Assembly: GCA_011109175.1 (NCBI GenBank)
Contig: RDEW01000016.1
Coordinates: 357,516-421,515 of the forward strand
DNA: 64,000 nt
From: Dicyema japonicum
Lineage: Eukaryota; Dicyemida; Rhombozoa; Dicyemidae
Direction: 5' to 3'
The notes beneath the pieces were generated by a model. That model saw nothing but the letters and a program-made list of their open reading frames with translations. It did no database searches and was not told the origin of the DNA. The translations under genes and the position numbers were made by a program. Shown piece after piece: positions 30,050-41,140 of the stretch. How positions within the stretch are numbered: position 1 is the stretch's first letter; every line of letters starts with the position of its first letter.

Positions 30050-30920
30050 ATTTATGTGGTCCCGGCGAATTCCAATTGGGCTCTCAGCTTGGCCCAGAGG
30101 TCTTCCCTCGATTCAACAAAAGCACGCAGTGGACGAGTGATCTTCTGGTATCGCTGAAGTTGGCCTCCAATTATTCTTATTAAGTCTTCCAAGCGATTTC
30201 CCAAAACATTTCACACGTGGTTCGAGAAAGTCATATTGGTGTCAAATACTACTCCCAGGATCTTCTTCCATTTTTAAAATGGCAACTTGCTTCCATCTGC
30301 TTATCCACTGTCCTGTTGGATATTCTCTTATCAGAGGTAAGGAGACAAGTAACTGATTTTTCCGGGCTAATCGATCTGTCTTCGATTAACCAGCAGATTA
30401 AACAGTTTACAAGTAGTTGTGATATCTCCGAAGAGACCTGAGCGTCTTGGTCCCAAGATGCAATAACAATATCATCTGCATAAGCCAGTAAAAGGTGATC
30501 CTCATGTTTCGGAGTAGGGATATCATTCAAGAAAAGGTTGAACAGTATTGGGGACTGAGAAGATCCTTGGGGTATTTCATTTGGAATTAAACTGGAGCTC
30601 GATCGTAGGTTTCTCAAACAGACCCGTTCTCTTCGTCCACTGAAAAAATTCACCAGCTAGAGTTTGAAATTCCCAGGTATATTCGTCTGATTATTTTCCT
30701 GGTGTGAATTTTTCTTGGGATGGAGTTAAATGCCTTGTGAATGTCTACAAAACATAGAATTGTTTTTTGTGCCTGGGTTTGTTGGTGAACCCCGAGCAAA
30801 TAAAATCACTCAGGGATAGCAGGTAAGTATCCGTCGAGTGAAGTGAGTTAAATCCGTGTTGGAATGGTTTCTCTAGGATTGTTCCTCTGATCTTCTGAAA
30901 AAAATAGTTTTTCCAGAATT
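30050..30920 (-). pseudogene. CR1/Jockey-like LINE RT relic
   Basis: The minus frame 30653-30249 has FFSGRRERVCLRN, IPNEIPQGSSQSPILFNLF (damaged PQGSPLSP) and LLLAYADDIVIASWD (YADD intact). Upstream to 30900 are degraded fingers and first palm motif; downstream VVFDTNMTFSNHVK is a thumb remnant. Same broad clade as the relic at 19915. Confidence 0.7.
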
Positions 30921-31714
30921 TTCGAATTTATAGTATTTCCCCTCATGCAGAAGAACAGAAGCTATCAAAGAAATTTTCTATACTACATAAATCAGCAAAA
31001 ATACCTCGAATTTGCTATTTTTGTGCTTTTATCATCAATATCGTGACGGATCGTGAATTTTATGAAATCACACAAAGGTCTTGATAGCTTTTCAAATTTA
31101 AACTTTTAAAGTTTCCGCAAGAATCTAATTTAAAGAAATGGAAACTTTATTTTCTTGGTTTATTCGAATTCACTGATTTCAGAATCGTGCCAAGTTGACT
31201 TTGCAATTTGTATTCAATATAACACAAAGTAAGTATGGACTTTCATATAACCTGCATAAATAACAATCTAGAAGCTAGAGAAATACCTGGAATTATGAAA
31301 AAACCCGGAGATATGATAATTGCTTAGAATCCTCAATATTTTTAGATATGTTTTTATTCCACCATATAATAAAATATCAACCTGACTACTACTATTATTA
31401 TTATTATTATTACTATTACACCACAAGAGTAGATAAAATCGAGTCTACAAGCAAATTTTATTTATTTTATTAAATATTTTATAATTAAACATATTTTTAT
31501 TTTTTTTATTTTTCTCTTTTTTTTATTTGTTGTTATTAAATGCGAGAACAATCATAATGGATAAGATCAACTCAACTCAATCCAATATGACCAAAACAAT
31601 CTCTGAATCACAGGAATACCAATAAAGGTACCCTGTTTTGGTTATTTTGGTTAAGGTTGATGACGAATCTCAAATTGCACTAATCTCAAATTGTCTTTTT
31701 CACTCTTTTTAAAC
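30921..31714. other. No recognised feature
   Basis: AT-rich. A short frame near 31260-31330 (IPGIMKKPGDMIIA) looks protein-like but cannot be extended or named. A small ATT microsatellite is at about 31390-31425. Confidence 0.3.
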
Positions 31715-33190
31715 TCTCTGTTCACGCTAGCTTGCATCCTTCAACGTTCGAGGACTAAAATCGTCGGTCAAAAAGAGGTCACTCAGCCAGGATCCGAAGC
31801 GATACAACATTACTATCTGCTGCCTGCAAGAGACCAAAGTCAAAGGAAGACTTAAAGAACAAAATGCTGACCACGACCTTATCTTGCTTCATTCGGACTG
31901 TCACCACTACGGAATGGGCTTTGCGTTGGATATCAGACTCCGGAATAAATAAAAAGAATATGGAAAGTGAATGATAGAATTTGCGTAATTCAATTGGAAA
32001 CTTGATCTAACTCTACAATTACAATTATAAATGTATATGCACCTACATCTCCAAAAGTCTCTAACAACCCAACGGAACTGGATGACTTTACAGTTCACTA
32101 TCTACAATCCAAAATATCCACGATTTATCTACTTTACATAAGTGGAGATTGGAACGCGAAGATCGGAATATGGGCCAGAGAACTGAGCTTCATGTGTACT
32201 TATGTGAGAGGTCAAAGGAACATGTCTGGAGCAACTATGGCCAACTTCGCTATTAATAAACAATTATTCATCTGTAACACAGCATTCCATCACGCTGCAA
32301 GACATATCACGAACTGGACTGAAGAACGCCGAGACTAGATGGACATCTAATCAAAATATATAACCAAATTGACTACATACTGTGTCGACAATCACAGAAA
32401 GCCCTACTCACAGATCCCCGAACATATGAAGGAACATTATGATTGAGTGACCATAAACTATTGGTAATCGGACTTCTTTTAAAAAGAAGAATTTAGATTA
32501 ACAGAGTCAAAACAGAAACAGAAACAAAGTCGAACTCTCAAGCAACAATCCTGTCCACAGATATAACTATTCAGCTAAAATGTCACAATCTATAGAACCG
32601 ATCAATCTCAATCTACCTGCTGGAAGTTTATAGAATAAACTCGTAAATAAAACAAAATCAGTAGCTAATCACACGATTGGGACAATTCCCAAAACCTTCA
32701 AAGGAATACACGACCCACATATAGATCACCTCTCCCATTTACAAAAGGATCTACGTATTAAATGCACGAACACTCACAACCAAGTGAAAGCAACTGAGTT
32801 CAAAGAAACAAAATTATGCGAGAAATCAAGAAAAAATGTCAGATAAACTACGAAACAGAGCTACAAAAACCTTGCAAATATTATAGGAAAGTACAAACAA
32901 GAAGTGCAAATGTATGCATCAATAAAGATCTAGCGCGAAGACCCATATACAAAACCAGGAACACACAGATACCATAGCTGATCACTTCAAAAAATACATC
33001 AATTTTGAAAACGAAGAAACTCTTTATCCGTTTAATGGAATTCCCAGAAAGCTATCACCAGAAATAACTTCAACAGAAGTTTAAAAGGCTGTGACAAGAC
33101 TAAACAGCTTAACAGCCCCAAGCCCAGATAATGTTAATGCAGAGCTCATAAAATACGCTCCTGAAGATATCGTTCTCCCTTCGAGCGTTT
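31715..33190 (+). pseudogene. APE-type LINE (LDSF family), 5' half
   Basis: Fragments in three frames: FNVRGLKSSVKKRS, ITICCLQETKVKGRL (catalytic Glu), ITIINVYAPTSPKVS and LYISGDWNAKIG (about 32130-32160). After a linker come RT fingers, RKLSPEITSTEV and LNSLTAPSPDNVNAELIKY, near 33050-33150. Many stops. Similar endonucleases are at 4187 and 50265. The element is interrupted at about 33190. Confidence 0.75.
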
Positions 33191-33839
33191 CCATCAATAA
33201 GGGAATACCTTGTTGAGCTCGCAGAGGAAAGTGCATTTTTTTAAGTTAAGTTCAGACCAATATTTCCCTAAAAAAGATAAATTTACATCAAGTGATATTA
33301 ATAATTTCTGATGCATGGAAGGAGGTTTCATCAGAAATTATTATTAATTGTTTGGAAAAAGTGTTCACCATTCCGATGATCTTAATGGTTTCTTCATCAA
33401 TAAAAAATTGACAAAGCGATGGAATATGTTTTAGAATAAAATGACCCTGAGTTAGAGAAAAATTTATAATGAAATTGAGGCTGAATATGTAACTATTGAT
33501 AACATAAATAAAGTTGATTAAATATGTTGCCGGATTGTCGTAAAGGTTTTTATGATTTTAGAAATATATTCATGCCCAATTTAAAATTTAAATATGGTTA
33601 ATTTATTTTATTTATTTAATATGGTTATAGACAAAAGATTACTGATTACTTTAAACAATGTTAATTTCCGTTAAAATTTAAGGATTTAATCAACGAAGTA
33701 TAGTTATGACTCAATAATAACAAATTTTTGTAAGATTTATTGAGTAACCTCTATTTTTGGAACAACCTCTGTTTTTGGAACACTTGTTGTTCCAAATAGA
33801 AGTTAGACGACTAATCCGGTCAAACACAGTGTGTTAGTG
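33191..33839. other. Non-coding AT-rich stretch splitting a LINE
   Basis: Lies between the RT fingers and palm of one LINE copy. No coding similarity. It may be an insertion that has lost its identity, or replacement sequence after deletion. Confidence 0.35.
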
Positions 33840-34480
33840 TGTATTGAAAAATGTATGTCGCAAGAATCGTAACAACAGTGACACATCACAAGGAGACTCA
33901 ATCTGTCCGGTATCGTTCACTATATACTTTGAATCTGCTCTACGAGATATCGAGAAGTATTACAGCGACAAAATTATGGAAATTGTTTACAGCGGTGATA
34001 TTTACTGTATCAAGTAACAAAGATGCACTAGGACGACCGATGGAGGTAGCACCAGACCGCCGGCTAAATGGTCTTTATTAATGACAATTTGAAGACGGAT
34101 ATCGTCGATATCAAAAGGACGGAACCACGCAGTACTGAAAACTAGAGAAAGGCCATAAAACTTGGCTCGCTTTTAACGACTCAGAAGACATTGCCAGAAA
34201 GATATTATAATCTACGGTGACCATACAAAAGCTTTTGAAATGTTGGATCACTCCGACTAAGATTGTATGAGGCTATCGTGAAATTGATCCTTAAGTATTT
34301 CTTTGGAAAATGGCGTATCTCGAAAACAGATGACGAAGGATCGACTCCCTTCATAGGAATCAACTACATTCTCTCTTGGGATTAAGTGGCCAATGTGTGT
34401 AAGGAGTGAAGCATTGTACAAAAGCCAATCCTCTAGACCTCTGAGCAATTTGATCATGAAAAAGCGCTGGAACTGTTTTG
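33840..34480 (+). pseudogene. APE-type LINE (LDSF family), RT palm and tail
   Basis: Frame 3 reads NNSDTSQGDSICPVSFTIYF (QG motif), then MEIVYSGDIYCI (a degraded YADD). Further on come KLGSLLTTQKTL, RLYEAIVKLILKYFFGKW and RRIDSLHRNQLHSLLG, equivalent to the carboxy motifs at 27605-27880. With 31715-33190 this makes one element about 2.8 kb long lacking the first palm motif. Confidence 0.65.
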
Positions 34481-34782
34481 TCATATTCTAAGAATTAAGT
34501 GAGCTACGTCAACAACATCATCATTGAAGAATTCTTTGAAACAACTGAGAAAAATTTCAGAGGCCATCGGCTTATAACGCTTTCCGATGTCCTTGTCCTT
34601 AATACAGATTTGCATTAAACAGAGCATCATTGGACAGTTAATACCTCTCAGTTTGCGGCATCGAATAGGAGATAGTGGAAGAGACTAATTTATAAAATAA
34701 TTAAAAAAATAATCCTCAAAAGGGATATCAAACATAAAGGTATATTATTCAACTCGGTTAACCGACTGCTATGTTGCTCAGC

Positions 34783-35410
34783 TTATTCGTTACCCCGCAT
34801 TTGTTGTGCATATATCCCTAATTGCACTAAACGATCACTATGTTGCTCCATAGTTTCATTTAATCTTTCGTCTCCTATTGCAATTCTTCTTTTTTGAGAC
34901 CGATCTGTAAAAAATAAACTTTCTTTTTCATAAAATTCACGTCGAATGTGTGTCAGCGTTAAATTTATTAAACAAAAAAACCCACTTTATAGCCAGAATG
35001 AATAGATTCAAGTGATCCTGACCTACCAAAACAAGTATCCTCAGTCTTGAATGAAGTGCCCTCCAGGGAAAACACCTCTGGATTGTTGTTGAGTAATGGT
35101 TCTTTTTGAATATAATTTAGGATTATATCTGGCGCTACAACAGATGGTGAACCACATTACACACGCTAACAATTCTAGCTCCCTGGGCCACAAAAAAAGA
35201 CAGGCACAGAAGAAATTACCAAATAATCTTCAATTAATGTAGACACATCACCACGTAGCTGCTTTAATTTGATTTAAGATAGAATCAACATTAGTGTCAT
35301 CCGTAACTTTAATAAAGTGGAAATATAGAATTAAATAGTATCGGGTTCATAGCTATAGAGAATATTCCGTTATTATCTGTCTTCAATGAAGAACTATGAG
35401 AGGAAATAAA
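34783..35410 (-). pseudogene. Unidentified host gene, several exons, possibly broken
   Basis: Minus-strand translation gives three clearly protein-like blocks. SSLKTDNNGIFSIAMNPILF and FHFIKVTDDTNVDSILNQIK start near 35390. QLRGDVSTLIEDYLVISSVP and APDIILNYIQKEPLLNNNPE lead to a Ser/Thr/Gly-rich block ending SGSLESIHSGYK. Last comes REFYEKESLFFTDRSQKRR ... MEQHSDRLVQLGIYAQQMRG with TAA at 34783. Blocks are in different frames; some changes fit 20-30 nt introns, at least one (near 35250) looks like a one-base loss. Not retrotransposon-like. I do not recognise the family. Confidence 0.45.
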
Positions 35411-35447
35411 TAATTTTGCCTTAGTTCTCTATATGACGAATAATTTG

Positions 35448-35516
35448 CTTGGATGGTTTAGTGATTATCACGTTGGCCTAACACGCGAAAGATTTTGGTT
35501 CGAATCTTATTCTAAG
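35448..35516 (+). tRNA. tRNA-Val(AAC)-like sequence, probably a pseudogene or SINE head
   Basis: The core TTATCACGTTGGCCTAACAC is almost that of animal tRNA-Val with anticodon AAC, and the T loop GGTTCGAATC is in place. The acceptor stem (CTTGGAT with TTCTAAG) pairs imperfectly, the anticodon stem has one G-G mismatch and the T stem two mismatches. Both pol III boxes are present. The weak stems argue against a working tRNA. Confidence 0.55.
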
Positions 35517-35851
35517 TAATTTTCCACATTCTCATGTTTTGAAGTTTTATTGTTTCCATACTTTTGTGAATAATGTCATTTTTTCAATCGTTTTTAAAAA
35601 CAAAAATATTTAAAAACAATTTTATTCCTTGCTGACGGCAACGCATTCTCCTAGAGACGCATCCGATCAAGCGGAGGCCAAAAAGATCGTAAATACGAAT
35701 CCCTTGACCAATGCCATTTCACCCCCATTACTGTAGAGACAATTTGAACCGTTGGTGCGAAGACGGACGCCTTTCTTTTCTAGTATTGGAAGAAAACACG
35801 CCTCAAAAAGTGTGAACCACGGGAGTGGCTCTGGTTGAGGCAGAGGCTCGA
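35517..35851. other. No recognised feature
   Basis: Follows the tRNA-like sequence. The 35640-35850 part is less AT-rich and may be the body of a short repeat, but I find no second copy. Confidence 0.3.
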
Positions 35852-35852
35852 A

Positions 35853-36070
35853 ATGGCGATTATCAGAGGTACATCTTCGCCACTCTGTCGTCCTAGTTAT
35901 TTTCGAATAATTGTTTAACTAATATAAAAAATGTTTTATAAAAAAATTATATTCTTAAATTATTAAATTGTTTTTTTTATTTGGGGGAAAACAATTATTT
36001 TTAAATAATGAAAATTAGGCAATAATTAGGACGACAGAATGGCGAAGGCGTTACCTCTGATTATCGCCAT
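35853..36070. repeat. Long inverted repeat, 64-83 nt arms around a 71-nt loop
   Basis: 35853-35916 (starting ATGGCGATTATCAGAGGTA) pairs with 35988-36070, which ends TACCTCTGATTATCGCCAT. Within the arms GCGAA/TTCGC and ACGACAGA/TCTGTCGT also match. The loop is AT-rich. It would fold into a strong hairpin. It could be a miniature transposon or a hairpin RNA source. Confidence 0.85.
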
Positions 36071-36179
36071 ATTGGACACCTCCATCCCCTTTTCGGAATG
36101 CCAATAAAAATAAGATCTCTAGCAAATTTTGGAATATCACCATTAACTATTCGAGTGAGCAGCAAGGTGATAGACGTTA

Positions 36180-36290
36180 ACAATGCTCTTCACTTCTTTG
36201 CTTTTTCTTCTGTGTATGACCTTTTGACTATCAGTTCCGCAGTGAGTCTTTACTGATGATGGCGTCACTCGTCAAGCCTAGTCGCAAGGA
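36180..36290 (-). mobile_element. SINE body, second copy
   Basis: Minus strand contains GACGAGTGACGCCATCATCA and AAAGACTCACTGCGGAACTG, equivalent to the SINE body at 2165-2300. The tRNA-like head is missing; the A-rich end and GAAGAGCATTGTTAAC follow. Truncated copy. Confidence 0.65.
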
Positions 36291-36299
36291 GTGTCTTTT

Positions 36300-36530
36300 T
36301 TATGCTGGATTTCAAAGATTTGAGTGAACGGAACAACCTGGAGTTAATTATTCAAAAGAATTTCTCAAAGAATATCTCTCTGAGGACCTCCCCGCTGAAA
36401 TGCAGGCTGAACTACACTTTAGTTACGATTTGGCAGATCCAGGTTCGTGTAAGACGGACTTTCAATGAGGTGCTGGAGCTCGTAGCGTAGATGTTGTGCG
36501 CATGTCATTCTCAAGTTGAACTTGGTGTTA
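36300..36530 (+). pseudogene. Unidentified short coding-like segment
   Basis: One frame reads SKEFLKEYLSEDLPAEMQAE and LHFSYDLADPGSCKTDFQ before a stop; the overlapping 62-codon ATG frame is less protein-like. It abuts the SINE fragment. Could be a transposon gag-like or host segment; I cannot choose. Confidence 0.3.
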
Positions 36531-36795
36531 TTCAAGCTGTCGCTGTACCTGTAAGTTTGTGGAGAAGGATCCAGTTATGTTTGGTGTTGTTTTTGAGTGT
36601 TTGATAAAGGTCACCCCAACTGGTGTTCTAGAAAGGGGGTATGGTTTGTTTTTATTAATTTTGTGCTTCGTTTTACTGTGTTCTTTATGGGTAGGGAAGA
36701 TAAACGTCCTCGTCTTCATGTAGTGTTTTGATCAGTTTCGGAGTCTTTCAAAGAGAGTTATATTAACTCACCTGGTCTAAATATTTCATTATATG

Positions 36796-37075
36796 TCACC
36801 ATTTTGGTTTATATTGCATTATTCGTAGTAAAATGACGATGCTCCTTATATAGTCAATTTTCCCACCATCGTTCACAACTGTTTGAACATATTCCTCTTC
36901 ATTGAGAGTAATCGTGTGTGAGTAAAGCTAGTAGTTTATGTCCTTACATGATTAATTAGGATAATGCATACGCCGTTCTGCATAAATCTGAGGAAAACCG
37001 TCCGTTCTTTAACATCTATCAAAGTTGATTCTTTCTGTAATCGTTTTTTAAGTGAAATTATTTTTTAGACACAAA
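36796..37075 (-). CDS. Unidentified host-gene 3' end with a 20-nt intron
   Basis: Minus strand: LQKESTLIDVKERTVFLRFM and QNGVCIILINH, then a 20-nt segment at 36947-36928 beginning GTAAGG and ending ACTAG. Removing it joins, in phase 0, LYSHTITLNEEEYVQTVVND and GGKIDYIRSIVILL, ending TGA at 36796. The donor is close to the consensus. The 5' end is not resolved. Soluble mixed alpha/beta composition. No family recognised. Confidence 0.45.
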
Positions 37076-37079
37076 AGTA

Positions 37080-38210
37080 TAGCTGTGTGATTCAGTTGTC
37101 CAACCAGGATAATAATTAAATCATAATAAATTTGAATTAATTAACACCATTTTATATCCCAGAAAAATGAACGATTAAGTTAGTTAAATGTTAAATTGAA
37201 CTCCGCAAGTTCCAAGTACATTATACTTGTTTTTAATGGCACTGCAGACTGAAATAACATTATTAATTACGTAATTCACTTGCCGGCCTGCCGTATTTTT
37301 TAAATATATTATTTTCTAACATATACAATTCATTATCTTCGATAGCGAATTGTCTATTAGTTATTTCTTCATATCTATACTAAATATAATATCATACGCC
37401 TCTGGAATATTGAATGAATCAATGCAAACGATAGCACTATATTATTATTAAAAATACATTTTTAAATGTACAATGTTGGAAATAACTTTAAAAAATTGAA
37501 TGACATTTATTCCTCGAGGAAAGGATCTACATTAATTACAAAAAAACTACATTTGGTAAAGCATTGATAAATTTTCCGCAAATTCGATCGATATAAATTT
37601 GAGGGAATTACAGTAATCAAAATATCTATAAATTTAAAAAAATATGTAACAAGTTCTTAATGGTAGGTGGGAATGTTTGGTTGTCTACAGTTTTCAAACT
37701 TTCATCATAATAATCACATCGACTATGAATATTTAATAATAATTACATAGCATTTAACTTCATTCCCAATAATGAAAATTTGACATCAGATTCAAATTTA
37801 ATATTTTTAACAATTAATGAAGACACATAAAATTCAGGTAGGCCAGTTATCGAATATGTACAGTTAATCCAATATCTTAATAATTTATATTTAATACAGA
37901 AAAGTTTTCCCTACTGTTAATTCGCTTGGGCAAATATTCTGTGATGTCAAAATATCGAATGACAAGTTTAACACGAGAAAAGTGAACATCTATAAGATTA
38001 AATACCAAAATAATGAATATACGATAACCACAAGAAATAAAAATTACTACATGAAATACAGTCGTCATAATTAATTATAATTTTATTAATTAAAGTGTTG
38101 GATTAAATTAATAAAATTAAAAAATAATTTAATTAAATTCACACAATTTACATGGTTTTCCGATTTGTTTAATAATTTTACCATAAAATTTAATAAATTT
38201 GTAAAAAAAT
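37080..38210. other. No recognised feature
   Basis: Strongly AT-rich, short ORFs only. Confidence 0.45.
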
Positions 38211-38226
38211 GTCTAATAACTTTGCC

Positions 38227-38690
38227 TTAATGTTTAGTAACCTCATCAAAATGTTTAAAAATTTTTTCTAAAAGTTTAATACCTTTTGAATAATGTTTAT
38301 CTATCTGGAAGCTACTTTTCGTTATCTGAGAGCTAAAAATTGTCCTACTTCTTTCTGGAACTAAGATATGCGGATGACCTGGATTTTGGTTTAGAAGTAT
38401 GATGATATCTAATTCTTTTTTAGACAAGAGTACTGCAGGGTAAATGAAATTATTTTTTCAGACATGAGTACTGCAAGTTAATTAAATTGGTCTAATTTTA
38501 GAGAATTAGACGTGAAGTCAACACAAAGCAGTTTGAAGTAGTTAGCCTGAGTATGATGAGAGAATCTTTTGCCTTCTTTAGAATCAAATAGATGATATTG
38601 TTCTAGTAACAAATGACCAACATTCGCTCTCTCGAATTGATTTTATGTGAAATATTAAAAAATCGAATAAGGTAATCGTTTGACGACAAA
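38227..38690 (-). pseudogene. Unidentified host gene, two exon-like blocks
   Basis: Block 1 (38630-38480) reads ANVGHLLLEQYHLFDSKEGK and ANYFKLLCVDFTSNSLKL. Block 2 (38430-38227) reads SKKELDIIILLNQNPGHPHI and GIKLLEKIFKHFDEVTKH then stop. Between them the motif (CT)GCAGTACTC.TGTCT occurs twice, 40 bp apart, near 38440 and 38480, suggesting a small duplicated splice-site region. Not transposon-like; function unknown. Confidence 0.4.
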
Positions 38691-38699
38691 ATAAATTTT

Positions 38700-39590
38700 T
38701 TGTGCAATTTTGGCTACATATTGATCTATCAGGACTAAAAGATTTTCAAACTCCGATGTTCTTTTCTACTTGAAAGTAAAAATAGGTCATATTTCTCCTT
38801 GACCTTAAAATTAGGTCAATCGTTAATGTAATTTTAAATATACATTTGATGACTATAGATGCTATTAGTATCCTTAATATTATTCGCAACCAAATGTTGA
38901 TGCAATTGGTTTATTCTGACTTTCCCACTTCTCTTATTTCTGGATCTGTGGACGATTAGGATAACATTTTCTTATTGATCTAAATGACCGAATTAATCTG
39001 AAATCACACTAAATATGGTTTGAAAAAGAAAGAGTTAATTGAGACCAATATGATACTGGAGGTCTGCTTCAAGACGACTAGAAATTAATTAACAAATGCT
39101 TGGTTGAATGTTTATCAATGTGGTAAAATTGGCAACGTTCTGACGACAAGGCAGTGAGAATAGCTACCTTGCTCCGATTTGACCTTAATTTTGTGTTAAT
39201 GAAAATTCATTTCTGGACGCTGAATCGATGGTTATCATCCTTTAAGCAAATTTATAGCTGATCCCGACATGAGGTAACAACTTGACATTAAAAAATGAAC
39301 TTTTTCTGCTGGCCTCCACTAGTTTATTCCTTTGCAATAGCAACGTCCCGAAGGGATAACGATATTACCATTCGCTATGGTTGAAACATTGCTTGGGGCG
39401 TTACACATGTTAAAATATACTCTCCAACAAATTTGGCTGATATCCAGTTAATGACACCGAGGATCATAAATGTCGCTTAGTATTTCGTGGGACTGATTGT
39501 TTCGAGGTCTTATCTTGTAAGGTATATTACCTAGTTATTAAAGTCGCTCAATATAATAATTAATTTATTAATCGAAGATATGATTACACT
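38700..39590. other. Mostly non-coding; isolated protein-like frames
   Basis: A plus-strand stretch at 39450-39560 (CRLVFRGTDCFEVLSC) is protein-like but cannot be joined to a gene. The rest is AT-rich with no feature. Confidence 0.3.
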
Positions 39591-39639
39591 AAAATGCCGA
39601 AAATTAAAAATTCATGAGACCATACTGCAGGGAGAATCC

Positions 39640-40120
39640 TTCATCTCGTAAACTTGATGCTTCGGTTAATCTATACGTACTTGGAAAAAAATGTGGAATG
39701 TGGCCTATTCTATGGACAGCTTTTTTAGCTGAATTATATTGAAGATTGCTGTCGACTTGTGATCGGAAACATTCAGGCTATTTGTATCCTTCACAGTTGA
39801 GTGTTTTGGTTAAAGGCGACTGTTGCGGGAAAACATGCTAAAGATACTTTTTGAGCTGTGTATCTATCGTTTTCGAAAATGAGAACGGAGTCTACTTTTT
39901 TGATTTACATGATGCCTTTAATTTGTTCAGAAATAATAATTTTTTGTATCAGGTATAGGTATCCAACTCAGATCGTCCATTCTTAAATTTAGTAGTGACT
40001 CGACTCTTTGACTTAGCGTCTGATCCAGGCACAGTAAAAAATCTCGATGTCCGATTCACGGAGAAACTCCGAAGAGCGTATTGCAATTTCGGTAAACATA
40101 AGCTTCTAATAAACATTTTA
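39640..40120 (+). pseudogene. Unidentified coding-like stretch
   Basis: One frame gives LYVLGKKCGMWPILWTAF, YLYPSQLSVLVKGDC, FENENGVYFFDLHDAF and, after a stop, DRPFLNLVVTRLFDLA and VRFTEKLRRAYCNFGKHK. Four stops interrupt it over 160 codons. It ends where the 3'-broken LINE copy starts. Looks like host protein, not LINE; family unknown. Confidence 0.35.
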
Positions 40121-40130
40121 TGTCACAGTC

Positions 40131-40996
40131 CTTAGTTTTAATATAATCGGATTATGATCACTATGAAAATCGTAGGAGACGTTCTATGAAATCTTCGCGG
40201 CAATCCTAGAGGAAGCAATGGATATATCGGGGAGTTTGGGTTGTCATTTTTTGTCATTTCTTCGGATAGGTGTCCTTGTGAAGATATACGGGAATAAGAA
40301 TCACCATTTTTTCGATAGAGTCGGTAATTAGACACATCCTCTTTTCTCCGACTTAGTACTAAGCCATTGCGGATGTTTGGCTTTGAAATCCCCACATAGT
40401 AACACATTTTGAATTTCTTTTAGTTTATCGAGCTTCGGAACATAGTTATTAGGACTGGATCCCGGCGGTGGAATGTAAATGTTGATTAGAATAAGATGTT
40501 CTGACCCATTAATAAGATCAATAGAAATTTGATCCGCGGTCTTGTGTAGAATTAAATCCCACTTGCGAGCTCACATCGTGGAAGGATAAACCGTTTTTAA
40601 TAGTGGTGAGTAACCCGCCACACACATCCAATGCGATCTTTTCTGATAGAGATGTATCCAGGAAAAAGTGGGGTTGAACTCTTTGTAGAAAGTTTTGACT
40701 TTTGGATAAGGCAGATGTCAATCTTGTGCTTCGTTAATAAACATCGTAACTCTAGAATCTTTGTTTTTATTCCGTTAGCATTGAGTTGCATAAAAACAAG
40801 GGGTTTTGGTCCAGGGTTTTGTTCAATATCTCCAGAAAGCAATAGAATCCAGGGGAACAAACAACATCTCGAGTTTCCAGTTGAGGTATACCATCCAGGC
40901 ATAAAGAGTCTGGATGGGGAAGAGCAAATGGTTCTTTTTGGTGTATTATTACACTGAGCGCCACCAAAAAAGGTAAACCACATGACGCCACGAGAA
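40131..40996 (-). mobile_element. 2A LINE copy, 5' end with intact 2A motif
   Basis: Minus strand from the GTGGCGTCATGTGG head at 40996. ATG at 40983 opens a leader with hydrophobic CLFPWILLLS at residues 41-50, then GDIEQNPGP at 51-59 (40833-40807) and, in the same frame, KPLVFMQLNANGIKTK, the start of the endonuclease. The frame is lost at about 40600, with VLLCGDFKAK- and GLPRRFHRTS-type remnants to 40138. It stops at the position equal to 17785 of the long copy, so the 3' two thirds, not the 5' part, are missing. Confidence 0.85.
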
Positions 40997-41140
40997 AATC
41001 AATAGATTTGGAGTAGTTGTAGTCTGAGATGTAATAGTCGTCGAATAATTGTAGTATTAAGGGATGCAGTAGTTTTTGCATCTTTTTCATTATTAAACGC
41101 CCAATGTGTACATAACCCATTAAGTCCAAATATAGTAGGT

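Noticed and set aside
34257-34484. Minus-strand 75-codon ORF as a LINE tail
   Set aside because: The plus strand carries the recognisable RT-tail motifs (RLYEAIVKL, RRIDSLHRNQL) in order after the palm; the minus frame is a shadow.
39820-39850. KGDCCGKTC as a Walker A nucleotide-binding loop
   Set aside because: Spacing is GxxxGKT, one residue short of GxxxxGKT, and the neighbouring frame has stops.
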